NCBI GenBank assembly: GCA_030151505.1
Contig: JASLDQ010000024.1
Location: forward strand, 1-23,367
Reading direction: 5' to 3'
Length of the DNA stretch: 23,367 nucleotides
Origin: Chromobacteriaceae bacterium
Lineage (GTDB): Bacteria > Pseudomonadota > Gammaproteobacteria > Burkholderiales > Aquaspirillaceae
A model generated the notes under the pieces. It was not told the DNA's origin. It ran no database searches and saw only the letters and a list, made by a program, of their open reading frames with translations. The position numbers were made by a program, and so were the translations under genes. Below, one piece after another: positions 8,885 to 16,224 of this stretch. Positions within the stretch are counted from its first letter, which is position 1. Each line of letters starts with the position of its first letter.

Positions 8885-9772
8885 ATGACCATGATCTTCG
8901 GCGTGCCGCTGCAGGCACTGTTCGGACAGCTGATGCTCGGACTGGTCAACGGTTCGTTCTACGCGATTCTCAGCCTCGGGCTGGCCGTGATTTTCGGCAT
9001 GCTCAACATCATCAACTTCGCCCACGGCGCCTTCTACATGCTGGGCGCCTTCGCCGCCTGGATGGCGCTGGAATACCTGGGCATCGGCTACTGGCCGGCG
9101 CTGTTCCTCGCGCCGCTGGCGGTCGGGCTCCTGGGCATCGTGATCGAGCGCACCATGCTCAAGCGGCTCTACCAGCTCGACCATCTGTACGGCCTGTTGC
9201 TGACCTTCGGGCTGGCGCTGATCCTCGAGGGCATCTTCCGCGACCTCTACGGGGTGTCGGGCATGCCCTACGCCATTCCGGAAGCGCTGGAAGGCGGGAT
9301 CAACCTCGGTTTCATGTTCCTGCCCAAGTACCGTGCCTGGGTGGTGGTCGCCTCGCTGGCGGTCTGCTTCGGTACCTGGTTCGTCATCGAAAAGACCCGG
9401 CTCGGCGCCTATCTGCGCGCCGCCACCTAGAACCCCCGGCTGACCCAGGCCTTCGGCCTGAACGTGCCGCTGATGGTGATGCTGACCTACGCGCTGGGCG
9501 TGGCGCTGGCGGCCTTCGCCGGCGTGCTGGCGGCTCCCGCGCTGCAGGTCAATCCGCTGATGGGCTCCAACCTCATCATCGTCGTGTTCGCCGTGGTGGT
9601 GATCGGCGGGATGGGCTCCATCCTCGGCGCCATCGTCACCGGGCTGGCGCTGGGCGTGATCGAGGGCCTGAGCAAGGTGTTCTACCCGGAAATCTCCTCC
9701 ACCATCGTGTTCATCATCATGGCCATCGTGCTGCTGGTGCGTCCCAACGGCCTGTTCGGCAAGGAGCAATGA
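8885..9772 (+). pseudogene. livH: livH permease gene interrupted by an in-frame TAG
   Basis: Membrane permease of the LivH family, which forms the channel together with LivM. The start at 8885 has a perfect AAGGAGG ribosome site. Codons 1-181 encode a normal LivH N-terminal half (LVNGSFYAILSLGLAVIFGMLNIINFAHGAF). Codon 182 is TAG (9428-9430), and the same frame then continues without any shift through NPRLTQAFGLNVPLM to RPNGLFGKEQ at 9772. The family reads LRAATENPRLT here, so one G-to-T change (GAG to TAG) explains the stop. It falls in the cytoplasmic loop that couples to the ATPases, so the 181-residue product should not function. The two pieces could be listed as 8885-9430 and, from a GTG, 9464-9772. 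True nonsense mutation, base-call error and suppression are all possible. Confidence 0.9.
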
Positions 9773-9773
9773 C

Positions 9774-10766
9774 ATGTCGACGACTTTCTCCCGCAAGACC
9801 GCCCTGCTCGCCGGCGCGGTGGCGCTGCTGTGCGTGCTGCCGCTGATGGTCTACCCGGTGCTGCTGATGAAGCTGCTGTGCTTCGCCCTGTTCGCCTGCG
9901 CCTTCAACCTGCTGCTCGGCTATACCGGCCTGCTGTCCTTCGGCCACGCCGCCTTCTTCGGCACCGCGTCCTACGTGGCCGGCCATGCGATGAAGGTGTG
10001 GGGCTTCGACCCGCTGAGCGGCGTGCTGGCCGGCACCGCCAGCGCCGCGCTGCTCGGCTGGCTGATCGGCGCGCTGGCCATCCGCCGGCAGGGCATCTAC
10101 TTCTCGATGGTGACGCTGGCGCTGGCGCAGATGATGTACTTCATCTTCCTGCAGGTGCCGTTTACCGGCGGCGAGGACGGCCTGCAGGGCGTGCCGCGCG
10201 GCAATCTGCTCGGCCTGATCAGCCTGGAGGACGACCTGACGCTGTACTACTTCGTGCTGGCGATGTTCCTGGCCGGCTTCGCGCTGATCTACCGCACCAT
10301 CCACTCGCCCTTCGGCCAGATCCTCAAGGCGGTGCGCGAGAACGAGCCGCGCGCGGTGTCGCTCGGCTACGACGTCAACCGCTTCAAGCTGATCGCCTTC
10401 GTGCTGTCGGCCGCGCTGGCGGGACTGGCCGGCGCGACCAAGGTGCTGGTGTTCAAGTTCGCCACCCTGACCGACGCGCACTGGCACATGTCCGGCGAGG
10501 TGGTGCTGATGACGCTGGTGGGCGGGCTGGGCAATGTGTTCGGCCCGGTGGTCGGCGCCTCCACCATCGTGCTGCTGCAGAACGAACTGGCCGACAAGGT
10601 CGGCTCGCTGGTCACCGTCATCATGGGCGGCATCTTCGTCGCCTGCGTGCTGGTGTTCCGCCGCGGCATCGTGGGCGAGATCGGCGCGCTGTTCCCGCGC
10701 GAGGCGGGCGCGCCCCGACCGGTGGCGCCGGCCGCCGCACCACAGCCGGGGCAGGCCGAGGGCTGA
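9774..10766 (+). CDS. livM: ABC transporter permease, LivM type
   Basis: Second membrane permease of the importer, in the inner membrane. It has 330 residues and about eight to ten hydrophobic helices. The LivM hallmark NLLLGYTGLLSFGHAAFFG lies at about residues 44-62. The coupling-loop sequence KAVRENEPRAVSLGYDVNRFK near residue 185 contacts the ATPases. A Pro/Ala-rich cytoplasmic tail ends the protein. The start is one base after the livH stop and follows GGAG in the last livH codons, so its translation probably depends on ribosomes finishing livH; the TAG in livH could therefore reduce livM expression by polarity. It is the last gene before a strong terminator. Confidence 0.95.
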   Translation: MSTTFSRKTALLAGAVALLCVLPLMVYPVLLMKLLCFALFACAFNLLLGYTGLLSFGHAAFFGTASYVAGHAMKVWGFDPLSGVLAGTASAALLGWLIGALAIRRQGIYFSMVTLALAQMMYFIFLQVPFTGGEDGLQGVPRGNLLGLISLEDDLTLYYFVLAMFLAGFALIYRTIHSPFGQILKAVRENEPRAVSLGYDVNRFKLIAFVLSAALAGLAGATKVLVFKFATLTDAHWHMSGEVVLMTLVGGLGNVFGPVVGASTIVLLQNELADKVGSLVTVIMGGIFVACVLVFRRGIVGEIGALFPREAGAPRPVAPAAAPQPGQAEG

Positions 10767-10794
10767 GCCGGACCCGGCACCGGCCGAAACGACA

Positions 10795-10819
10795 ACGCAC
10801 CCTTTCAGGGTGCGTTTTT
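10795..10819 (+). terminator. Intrinsic terminator of the SBP-mmsAB-livGFHM operon
   Basis: A perfect 9-bp stem ACGCACCCT / AGGGTGCGT with a TTC loop is followed by TTTT, 28 bases after the livM stop. It is oriented for the plus strand; the minus-strand side lacks a U-run, so it is unlikely to serve bioD well. Confidence 0.92.
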
Positions 10820-10841
10820 CATGGCCGCGGTCGCGGAGCGG

Positions 10842-11468
10842 TCAGCCGCCGTAGGGGATTTCCAGCAGCAGCGGCGCGGCCAGGCGGGCCTTGAGATAGG
10901 CGAGGTTGTCGGCATAGGCGAGCTGGTCCGGCACCACGCGGTTGGCGACCCAGCCCGCCAGCGTGGCACCGGCGGCCTTGATCGACTGCGCGCTCAGCAA
11001 CGCGTGGTTGATGCAGCCGAGCTTCATGCCGACCACCAGGATCACCGGCAGATCCAGGTGCCGCGCCAGCGCCGCCATGTCGTGGCGGTCGGACAGCGGC
11101 GCGAGCCAGCCGCCCGCCCCCTCCACCAGCACCACGTCGGCCTGCGCGGCCAGCTGGCGGTAGTGCTCGGCGATGGTGTCGAGGCTGATGGCGACGCCGG
11201 CCTCGCGCGCGGCGATGTGCGGCGACACCGGCGGGGCGAAGCGGTAGGGGTTCATCAGCTCGCGGTCGCGCTGGCCGGTGGCGGCGACCAGCCGCTCGAC
11301 GTCGCCATTGACCAGCCGGCCGTCGGCGGCGGTCTCGCAGCCGGATGCCACCGGCTTCATCGCCGCGACCCGGCGGCCGTCGCGCCGCCACAGCTCGATG
11401 AGCCTGACCGCCGCGTAGGTCTTGCCGATGTCGGTGTCGGTGCCGGTGATGAAGTAACCGTGGGCCAT
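10842..11468 (-). CDS. bioD: Dethiobiotin synthetase
   Basis: Forms dethiobiotin from 7,8-diaminopelargonate, CO2 and ATP, the next-to-last step of biotin synthesis. It has 208 residues. Walker A GTDTDIGKT is at residues 9-17 with K16, and the conserved MKPVASGC (K38) and VLVEGAGGWLAP (E116) carry the substrate and metal contacts. VVGMKLGCINHALLSAQSI is also typical. I chose the ATG at 11468 before AHGYFITGTDT, with GGAG upstream; the open frame further upstream has no family resemblance. No other bio gene is in the window. A LysR gene ends 35 bases upstream on the same strand, so the two may share a transcript without being functionally linked. Confidence 0.95.
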   Translation of the reverse strand: MAHGYFITGTDTDIGKTYAAVRLIELWRRDGRRVAAMKPVASGCETAADGRLVNGDVERLVAATGQRDRELMNPYRFAPPVSPHIAAREAGVAISLDTIAEHYRQLAAQADVVLVEGAGGWLAPLSDRHDMAALARHLDLPVILVVGMKLGCINHALLSAQSIKAAGATLAGWVANRVVPDQLAYADNLAYLKARLAAPLLLEIPYGG

Positions 11469-11503
11469 GCTGTCTCCGATGGTGGGGTGGGCCGGGACGG
11501 CCA

Positions 11504-12472
11504 TCATGCCGCGCCGGGCGCGGGCTGGAAAGCCCGGGCCAGCGCCCGGTCCCACGGCGGCGGGAAACCGAAGCGCTGGCGCAGGAAGTCCAGCAGCAGG
11601 CGGGTGCGGCCGGTGCCGGCGCGCTCCAGCCGTAGCGAGTAGATGCCGCTGGCCTCGGCTGCGGGCAGTCCGTCGGCCACGAACAGCGCCACCAGCTCGC
11701 CCCGCAGCAGATGGTCGCTGACCAGCCAGGTCGGCAGGTGGGCGACCCCCAGCCCGGCCAGCGCGCCGGCCAGCAGGGTTTCGGCGTTGTTGGCGCTCAG
11801 GCGCAGCCGGGCCGGCCGGCAGTGCTGCCAGCGCCCGGCCGACGGCAGCAGCCACGCCTGCGCCGGCGCGGGGCCGGCCCAGTCCAGTCCGTCGTGGGCG
11901 GTCAGCCCGGCCGGGCTGACCGGAACGCCGCGCCGAGCCAGATAGGCGGGGCTGGCGCACACCACCCGCACCAGCGGCGCCAGCGGCGTGGCCACCAGCC
12001 GGCTGGCCGGCAAGGCGCCGGCGCGGATCAGGAGATCGGCGTCGCCCAGATGATTGCCCTGCATGTCGGTGAAGCTGTCGATCAGGCGCAGCTCGGCGTC
12101 CAGGCCAGGATGGAGCGCCAGAAAATCCGCCAGCGCCGGCGCCAGATGGCGGCGGCCGAACGGGGCCGGCGCGTCGATGCGGATCAGTCCTTCCGGCGCG
12201 GCGTCGAGCGCGACGGTTTCGGCGCGCGCCAGCCGCAGTTCATCCAGAATGCGCCGGGCCCGCTCGGCGAACGCCCGGCCAGCGGGCGTCGGCTGGACCT
12301 GATGGGTGGTGCGCAGCAACAGGCGCGCACCGAAGGCCTGTTCCAGCGCATCGATGCGGCGAGCCACCGAGGACGGCGCCAGCTGCAGCGCGCGGGCGGC
12401 GGCCGACAAGCTGCCCTGCTCCAGCACGCACAGGAAGAGCGACAACTGTTCGCTCAGGGGATCGGTTTTCAT
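11504..12472 (-). CDS. LysR-type transcriptional regulator, divergent from a TSUP permease
   Basis: 322 residues. The N-terminal winged helix-turn-helix (about 5-65) contains SLSAAARALQLAPSSVARRIDALE. The ligand domain follows, of the CrgA-like subgroup judging by EGLIRIDAPAPFGRRHLAPAL and the ASPAYLARRGVP segment. The ATG at 12472 has only a weak ribosome site (AAGGCGG, about 14 bases away). It faces the TSUP permease gene across 113 bases carrying two inverted repeats, so it most likely controls that gene and itself. The effector is unknown; small sulfonates, sulfite or organic anions would fit the partner family. Confidence 0.92.
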   Translation of the reverse strand: MKTDPLSEQLSLFLCVLEQGSLSAAARALQLAPSSVARRIDALEQAFGARLLLRTTHQVQPTPAGRAFAERARRILDELRLARAETVALDAAPEGLIRIDAPAPFGRRHLAPALADFLALHPGLDAELRLIDSFTDMQGNHLGDADLLIRAGALPASRLVATPLAPLVRVVCASPAYLARRGVPVSPAGLTAHDGLDWAGPAPAQAWLLPSAGRWQHCRPARLRLSANNAETLLAGALAGLGVAHLPTWLVSDHLLRGELVALFVADGLPAAEASGIYSLRLERAGTGRTRLLLDFLRQRFGFPPPWDRALARAFQPAPGAA

Positions 12473-12486
12473 CGACGGGCCGCCTT

Positions 12487-12507
12487 GTTTTGCATTAAAC
12501 GCAAAAC
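12487..12507. promoter_or_regulatory. Inverted repeat, candidate operator 1 in the LysR-permease divergent region
   Basis: Perfect 7-base arms GTTTTGC (12487-12493) and GCAAAAC (12501-12507) are separated by ATTAAAC. The site is close to the LysR start and contains the T-N11-A geometry of LysR sites. It lies just downstream of a possible minus-strand -10 (CACAAT, plus 12509-12514), so binding could repress the regulator's own gene. No binding evidence is available. Confidence 0.5.
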
Positions 12508-12531
12508 CATTGTGCGCCGCGATGCGTTTCC

Positions 12532-12547
12532 GTCACAAGCTTGTGAC
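12532..12547. promoter_or_regulatory. 16-bp perfect palindrome, candidate operator 2 in the LysR-permease divergent region
   Basis: GTCACAAGCTTGTGAC is perfectly self-complementary. It lies 39 bases before the permease ATG. On the minus strand its TTGTGA can act as a -35 with CACAAT 18 bases away for the LysR gene. Sequence and position suggest a dimeric regulator site, but it does not resemble operator 1, so two different proteins may be involved. Confidence 0.5.
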
Positions 12548-12585
12548 CCTAGGCTGAGCGGATTCGCATTTTCCGGTTCACCGCC

Positions 12586-13341
12586 ATGACGCTGTTCGCT
12601 TTTTTGTGTGATTTCGCGCTCGGTCTCGCGCTCGGTGGGCTGGGCGGCCTGTTCGGCATCGGCGGCGGCCTGCTGGCGATTCCGGCGCTGGGCGTGCTGT
12701 TCGCGCTCGACCAGTCGCTGGCGCAGGGCACGGCGCTGGTGATGGTGGTGCCGAACGTGCTGCTGAGCCTGCGGCGCTACCACCAGCAGCACCGCATCGA
12801 CGCCAAACTGGCCGCCGTGCTGGGCGGCTGCTCGCTGGCCTCGGCCTGGCTCGGCTCGCGCCTGGCGATCACGCTGGACGCGACGGCGATGCGCCACGGC
12901 TTCATCCTGTTCCTGTTGGCCATCGCGGCTTACTACGCCTGGCGGAGCCACCGCGACGCCGCCCCCGCAACGACCACCCGGCCGACCGGCCACGGCGCGA
13001 TGGCGCTGCTGGGCGGCGGCGCGGGCTGGCTGGGCGGGCTGTTCGGCGTGGGCGGCGGCGTGCTGGCGACGCCGATCCTCACCAGCCTGTTCGGCCTGCG
13101 CCAGACGGTGGCACAGGGCCTGGCGCTGACGCTGGCGGCACCCGGCACCGTGGTCGCCCTGCTGACCTACGCCGGCCACGGCGCGGTCGACTGGCAGCTG
13201 GGCCTGCCACTGGCGGCGGGCGGGCTGTTGAGTGTGGGCTGGGGCGTGCGGCTGGCGCACCGGTTGCCGGAACGGGTCTTGCGGCAGGCGTTCGGCGGCC
13301 TGTTGCTGGGCTGCGCGCTGCTGCTGGTGTGGCGCGGCTGA
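12586..13341 (+). CDS. TSUP / TauE-SafE family membrane permease
   Basis: A 251-residue inner-membrane protein with about eight helices in two homologous halves. The same motif appears twice: GGLFGIGGGLLAIP (residues 20-33) and GGLFGVGGGVLATP (150-163), each followed by an AQGxAL segment (47-52 and 176-181). A hydrophilic linker (about 119-137) separates the halves. This duplication is the hallmark of the family formerly called DUF81, whose members move sulfite, sulfonates, sulfoacetate or related anions, usually outward. The substrate is not predictable. It is divergent from a LysR gene that probably regulates it. The family call is firm; the function is general. Confidence 0.92.
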   Translation: MTLFAFLCDFALGLALGGLGGLFGIGGGLLAIPALGVLFALDQSLAQGTALVMVVPNVLLSLRRYHQQHRIDAKLAAVLGGCSLASAWLGSRLAITLDATAMRHGFILFLLAIAAYYAWRSHRDAAPATTTRPTGHGAMALLGGGAGWLGGLFGVGGGVLATPILTSLFGLRQTVAQGLALTLAAPGTVVALLTYAGHGAVDWQLGLPLAAGGLLSVGWGVRLAHRLPERVLRQAFGGLLLGCALLLVWRG

Positions 13342-13454
13342 GCAGCGCCCATGCCAGCCGCCGGCGGACTCCGCCAGAACAAGCCAAAGTCATTAACCAC
13401 AACCACACAAGACCAATGACATAATCACGACTCCCTGTTTCCGGAGCGCATCAA

Positions 13455-13889
13455 ATGAACGGCGCTGATCTGTGGGCTGGTTTCGGCCTGGCCACCATCC
13501 TGTTTACCGCGGTTGCCGTACTTGTACCGCTGATTTTCTACTACCTCACCCTGCAGCAGACCATGAACGCCATCGACGAACCCCAGCGTCCGTTCGCCGG
13601 CGGGCTGATCTGGCTGGCGCTGATCCCCTTTCTCGGCACGGTCTGGTACATGGTCTACGCCATCCTGCTGTCCAGCGCGCTGAAGAAGGAACTGGCCCGG
13701 CGGAACCTGGCCGGTGACGGAGCCTTAGGCGTCACCATCGCCACCGTTGTCCTGTGCGCACTATGCCTGATCCCCTATCTCAATCTGCTGGCCATCCTCC
13801 CGTTTTTCGTGCTGTGGATCATTCACTGGGTCAAGATGGCGGGCTGCAAGAAGCAGCTGAGCGCCCCGGCCCTGCTCGTGCCGGCCTGA
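13455..13889 (+). CDS. Hypothetical four-helix membrane protein
   Basis: A 144-residue protein that I do not recognise. It has four hydrophobic segments at about 10-32, 50-72, 88-106 and 108-126. A charged loop with DEPQRPF (41-47) lies between the first two, and a basic stretch KKELARRN (77-84) between the second and third. The C-terminus is short, with GCKKQ. A GGAG ribosome site is 9 bases before the ATG. Upstream 113 bases are AT-rich, with a CATAAT -10-like box near 13420, so it is probably a single-gene unit, closed by the hairpin at 13985-14027. It could be a small helper or stress membrane protein; no function can be assigned. Confidence 0.85.
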   Translation: MNGADLWAGFGLATILFTAVAVLVPLIFYYLTLQQTMNAIDEPQRPFAGGLIWLALIPFLGTVWYMVYAILLSSALKKELARRNLAGDGALGVTIATVVLCALCLIPYLNLLAILPFFVLWIIHWVKMAGCKKQLSAPALLVPA

Positions 13890-13984
13890 GGCGAGACTGG
13901 CGAGCCGGACGGCCGGGGAGAAGGCCCGGCGACAGCCGCGGCAAGACACGCCAGCCAGCCGACCCAATCGGCGGTCTCCCCGAC

Positions 13985-14027
13985 AATGACAAAGCGCGCA
14001 CCGTTGCACGGTGCGCGCTTTGTCATT
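13985..14027. terminator. 19-bp perfect hairpin, bidirectional terminator between convergent genes
   Basis: Arms 13985-14003 and 14009-14027 are perfectly complementary over 19 bases (GC core GCGCGCACCG, outer AATGACAAA / TTTGTCATT) around a TTGCA loop. The outer AT-rich part gives each RNA strand a U-rich end. It lies 95 bases after the membrane protein gene and 194 bases after the leuA stop, so it may serve both. Confidence 0.8.
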
Positions 14028-14089
14028 GGGGCTCCGGACCACCTCGAGACACGACGACGCCGCTCTCGTGGAGCGGCGGTCCGCCCTGG

Positions 14090-14161
14090 CCTCGTGAGCC
14101 GGACGCGGTAGGGTTCGGCCTTGTGAGCCTCGTGAATGGGGCGGCCTCGTGGGCCTGGTGA
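14090..14161. repeat. Five short CCTNGTGR repeats
   Basis: Copies read CCTCGTGA (14090), CCTTGTGA (14119), CCTCGTGA (14128), CCTCGTGG (14145) and CCTGGTGA (14154), all in the same orientation at irregular spacing within 72 bases. They could be slippage-derived low complexity rather than a functional array. Confidence 0.4.
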
Positions 14162-14221
14162 AGCGGAATCGGGGCGGGTCCCGCGGCGCGCCGGTGGCGC
14201 CGGCGGGAAACCCGGCGGCGG

Positions 14222-16015
14222 TCAGACCTCGCCTTGCGCCTTGACGCGCTCCTGCTTGCTGGCGAGCTTGTTCAGCGCCGACAGGTAGGCCTTGGCCGAG
14301 GCGACGATGATGTCGGTATCGGCGCCCTGGCCGTTGACGATGCGGCCGTCGCGCGACAGGCGCACGGTCACTTCGCCCTGGCTGTCGGTGCCGCTGGTGA
14401 TGGCGTTGACCGAGTACAGCTCCAGCTCGGCGCCGCTGGTGGCGATGGATTCGATCGCCTTGAACGCGGCGTCGACCGGGCCGGAGCCGCCGGATTCGGC
14501 GTGCTGCTCGCGGCCCTGGTCGTTGAACACGATGGCGGCGCGCGGTGCCTCGCCGGTTTCGGTCTCGACCTTGAGCGACACGAACTTGTACTGCTCGGCC
14601 ACCTTGGTGCCCAGTTCGTTGCTGACCAGCGCGTGCAGGTCCTCGTCGAAGATTTCGCGCTTGCGGTCGGCCAGTTCCTTGAAGCGGGCGAAGGCGTCGT
14701 TGAGCGCTTCCTCGCTGCCCAGCTCGATGCCGAGATCGGCCAGCTTGGTCTTGAAGGCGTTGCGGCCGGAGAGCTTGCCCAGCGTCAGGCGGTTGGTCGA
14801 CCAGCCGACCGATTCGGCCGACATGATTTCGTAGGTCTCGCGGTGCTTGAGCACGCCGTCCTGGTGGATGCCGGATTCGTGGGCGAAGGCGTTGGCGCCG
14901 ACGATGGCCTTGTTCGGCTGGACCGGATAGCCGGTGATGGTCGACACCAGCTTGGAGGCCGGCACGATCTGGGTGGCGTCGATGCGGGTTTCGAGGCCGA
15001 ACACGTCGCGGCGGGTCTTGATCGCCATCACGACTTCTTCCAGCGAGGCGTTGCCGGCGCGCTCGCCCAGGCCGTTGATGGTGCATTCGACCTGGCGGGC
15101 CCCGCCCTGCACGGCGGCGAGCGAGTTGGCCACGGCCATGCCGAGGTCGTTGTGGCAGTGGGTCGACCAGATCACCTTGTCGCTGTTGGGCACGCGGGCG
15201 ATCAGGGTGCGCATGTGTTCCTGCCACACCGACGGGATGCTGTAGCCGACGGTGTCGGGCACGTTGATGGTCTTGGCGCCGGCCTGGATCACCGCGTCGA
15301 AGATGCGCACGAGGAAGTCCATGTCCGAGCGGACCGCGTCCTCGGCCGAGAACTCGACATCGTCGGTATATTCGCGGGCGATCTTGACCGCCTTGACCGC
15401 CGCCTCGACCACCTGATTCGGCGTCATGCGCAGCTTCTTCTCCATGTGGATCGGGCTGGTGGCGATGAAGGTGTGGATGCGGCCGCGGACGGCCGGCTTG
15501 ATCGCTTCGCCGGCGGCGCGCACGTCGTTCTCGTTGGCGCGCGCCAGACTACAGACGGTCGACTCCTTGATGACTTCGGCGATGGCGCGGATCGCGTCGG
15601 CGTCGCCCGGGCTGGCGGCGGCAAAACCGGCTTCGATCACGTCGACCCCGAGCTTTTCCAGCTGGCGGGCAATGCGGATTTTTTCTTCCTTGGTCATCGA
15701 CGCGCCCGGGCTTTGTTCGCCGTCGCGCAAGGTGGTGTCGAAGATGTACAAACGATCGCTCATGCTGCTGTTTCTCCCGGTTTTCTGCGCCGTGGGCGCG
15801 CCCTTGATGTAGTCGTTGAGATTGAAGTGGCGGCCGGCCGCGGCGGCGAGGCTGGCCAGCTTGTTGAGCTGGACCTGCGGCAGGCTGCCGCGCTCGCGCC
15901 ATTTGTAAACGGCTGCCCGGCTGACGATGTCGTCGGGGAAAGCGCGGTTGAGCGCTTCACACAGGGCCGCCGGCCCCCCGAAATCCTCGATCAGACGGTC
16001 GATGTCCAATTGCAT
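14222..16015 (-). CDS. leuA: 2-isopropylmalate synthase with an N-terminal helix-turn-helix extension
   Basis: First committed step of leucine synthesis: 2-oxoisovalerate and acetyl-CoA give 2-isopropylmalate, with leucine feedback. The 513 residues from MSDRLYIF (internal ATG at 15763) are a complete Leu[10 protein letters not shown], the HCHND metal ligands (H202, H204 counted from MSDRL), NGLGERAGN, and a C-terminal regulatory domain ending with the [17 protein letters not shown] segment. The same frame extends 84 codons upstream to an ATG with GGAG 7 bases away. This part looks like a Cro/XRE-type helix-turn-helix (residues 5-68, with [22 protein letters not shown]), then a Gly/Asn/Ser-rich linker. 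GGGAG also precedes the internal ATG, so both forms may be made. LeuA activity is certain; the DNA-binding role is inferred. Confidence 0.93.
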   Translation of the reverse strand: MQLDIDRLIEDFGGPAALCEALNRAFPDDIVSRAAVYKWRERGSLPQVQLNKLASLAAAAGRHFNLNDYIKGAPTAQKTGRNSSMSDRLYIFDTTLRDGEQSPGASMTKEEKIRIARQLEKLGVDVIEAGFAAASPGDADAIRAIAEVIKESTVCSLARANENDVRAAGEAIKPAVRGRIHTFIATSPIHMEKKLRMTPNQVVEAAVKAVKIAREYTDDVEFSAEDAVRSDMDFLVRIFDAVIQAGAKTINVPDTVGYSIPSVWQEHMRTLIARVPNSDKVIWSTHCHNDLGMAVANSLAAVQGGARQVECTINGLGERAGNASLEEVVMAIKTRRDVFGLETRIDATQIVPASKLVSTITGYPVQPNKAIVGANAFAHESGIHQDGVLKHRETYEIMSAESVGWSTNRLTLGKLSGRNAFKTKLADLGIELGSEEALNDAFARFKELADRKREIFDEDLHALVSNELGTKVAEQYKFVSLKVETETGEAPRAAIVFNDQGREQHAESGGSGPVDAAFKAIESIATSGAELELYSVNAITSGTDSQGEVTVRLSRDGRIVNGQGADTDIIVASAKAYLSALNKLASKQERVKAQGEV

Positions 16016-16055
16016 GCCATGTCTCCAGTCGTTATGGGGCTAACGTACGCCAGAA

Positions 16056-16147
16056 TTCGACATTGAGTCAAACAAAAATCGAAAAAACTGGCGATTAATT
16101 CAAAAATCCGTGTCAAATACGCATTCAATTAGACATTATGTCCAATT
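16056..16147. promoter_or_regulatory. Two related palindromic sites upstream of leuA, candidate operators
   Basis: Site 1 (16127-16147) is a 21-bp near-perfect palindrome: arms AATTAGACAT and ATGTCCAATT around one T, 9 of 10 pairs matching. Site 2 (about 16054-16071) shares AATTCGACATT and the GACATTnnGTC core but is imperfect on one side. Centres are 73 bases apart, close to seven helical turns. In the minus-strand direction site 1 contains CATAAT, a -10-like hexamer, and site 2 sits 44 bases before the leuA start. The helix-turn-helix of the LeuA extension is an obvious candidate ligand; that is inference. Confidence 0.5.
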
Positions 16148-16163
16148 CAACCAGCCGAACGGA

Positions 16164-16191
16164 CAAAACAATGCCCGCACAAGGCGGGCAT
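16164..16191 (-). terminator. Intrinsic terminator after pssA
   Basis: In the minus-strand RNA a perfect 8-bp stem ATGCCCGC / GCGGGCAT with a CTTGT loop is followed by TGTTTTG. It lies 33 bases past the pssA stop and separates pssA from leuA, which therefore should have its own promoter. Confidence 0.82.
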
Positions 16192-16224
16192 CGAACCGGG
16201 GCGCACAAGCACGGAGCGGGACGG

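Larger units (their letters stand above)
13890..14221. other. 332-base intergenic region between the membrane protein and leuA
   Basis: No gene was found. It contains the 19-bp bidirectional terminator at 13985-14027, then a low-complexity stretch with five copies of an 8-base unit CCTNGTGR at 14090, 14119, 14128, 14145 and 14154. The rest is GC-rich without recognisable features. Confidence 0.6.

Noticed and set aside
9428..9430. TAG in livH as a recoded sense codon (for example pyrrolysine or programmed readthrough)
   Set aside because: livF and psd in the same window use TAG as their normal stop, the family residue here is Glu (one base from TAG), and no recoding hairpin is visible right after it.
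10842..11960. A longer 372-codon frame for bioD that overlaps the LysR gene
   Set aside because: Similarity to dethiobiotin synthetase begins exactly at the ATG at 11468, which has a ribosome site; the upstream part is out-of-frame LysR sequence.
15764..16015. The helix-turn-helix as a separate gene upstream of leuA
   Set aside because: There is no stop codon between it and leuA and the frame is continuous, so a fusion is the simplest reading; internal initiation is reported as a separate possibility.
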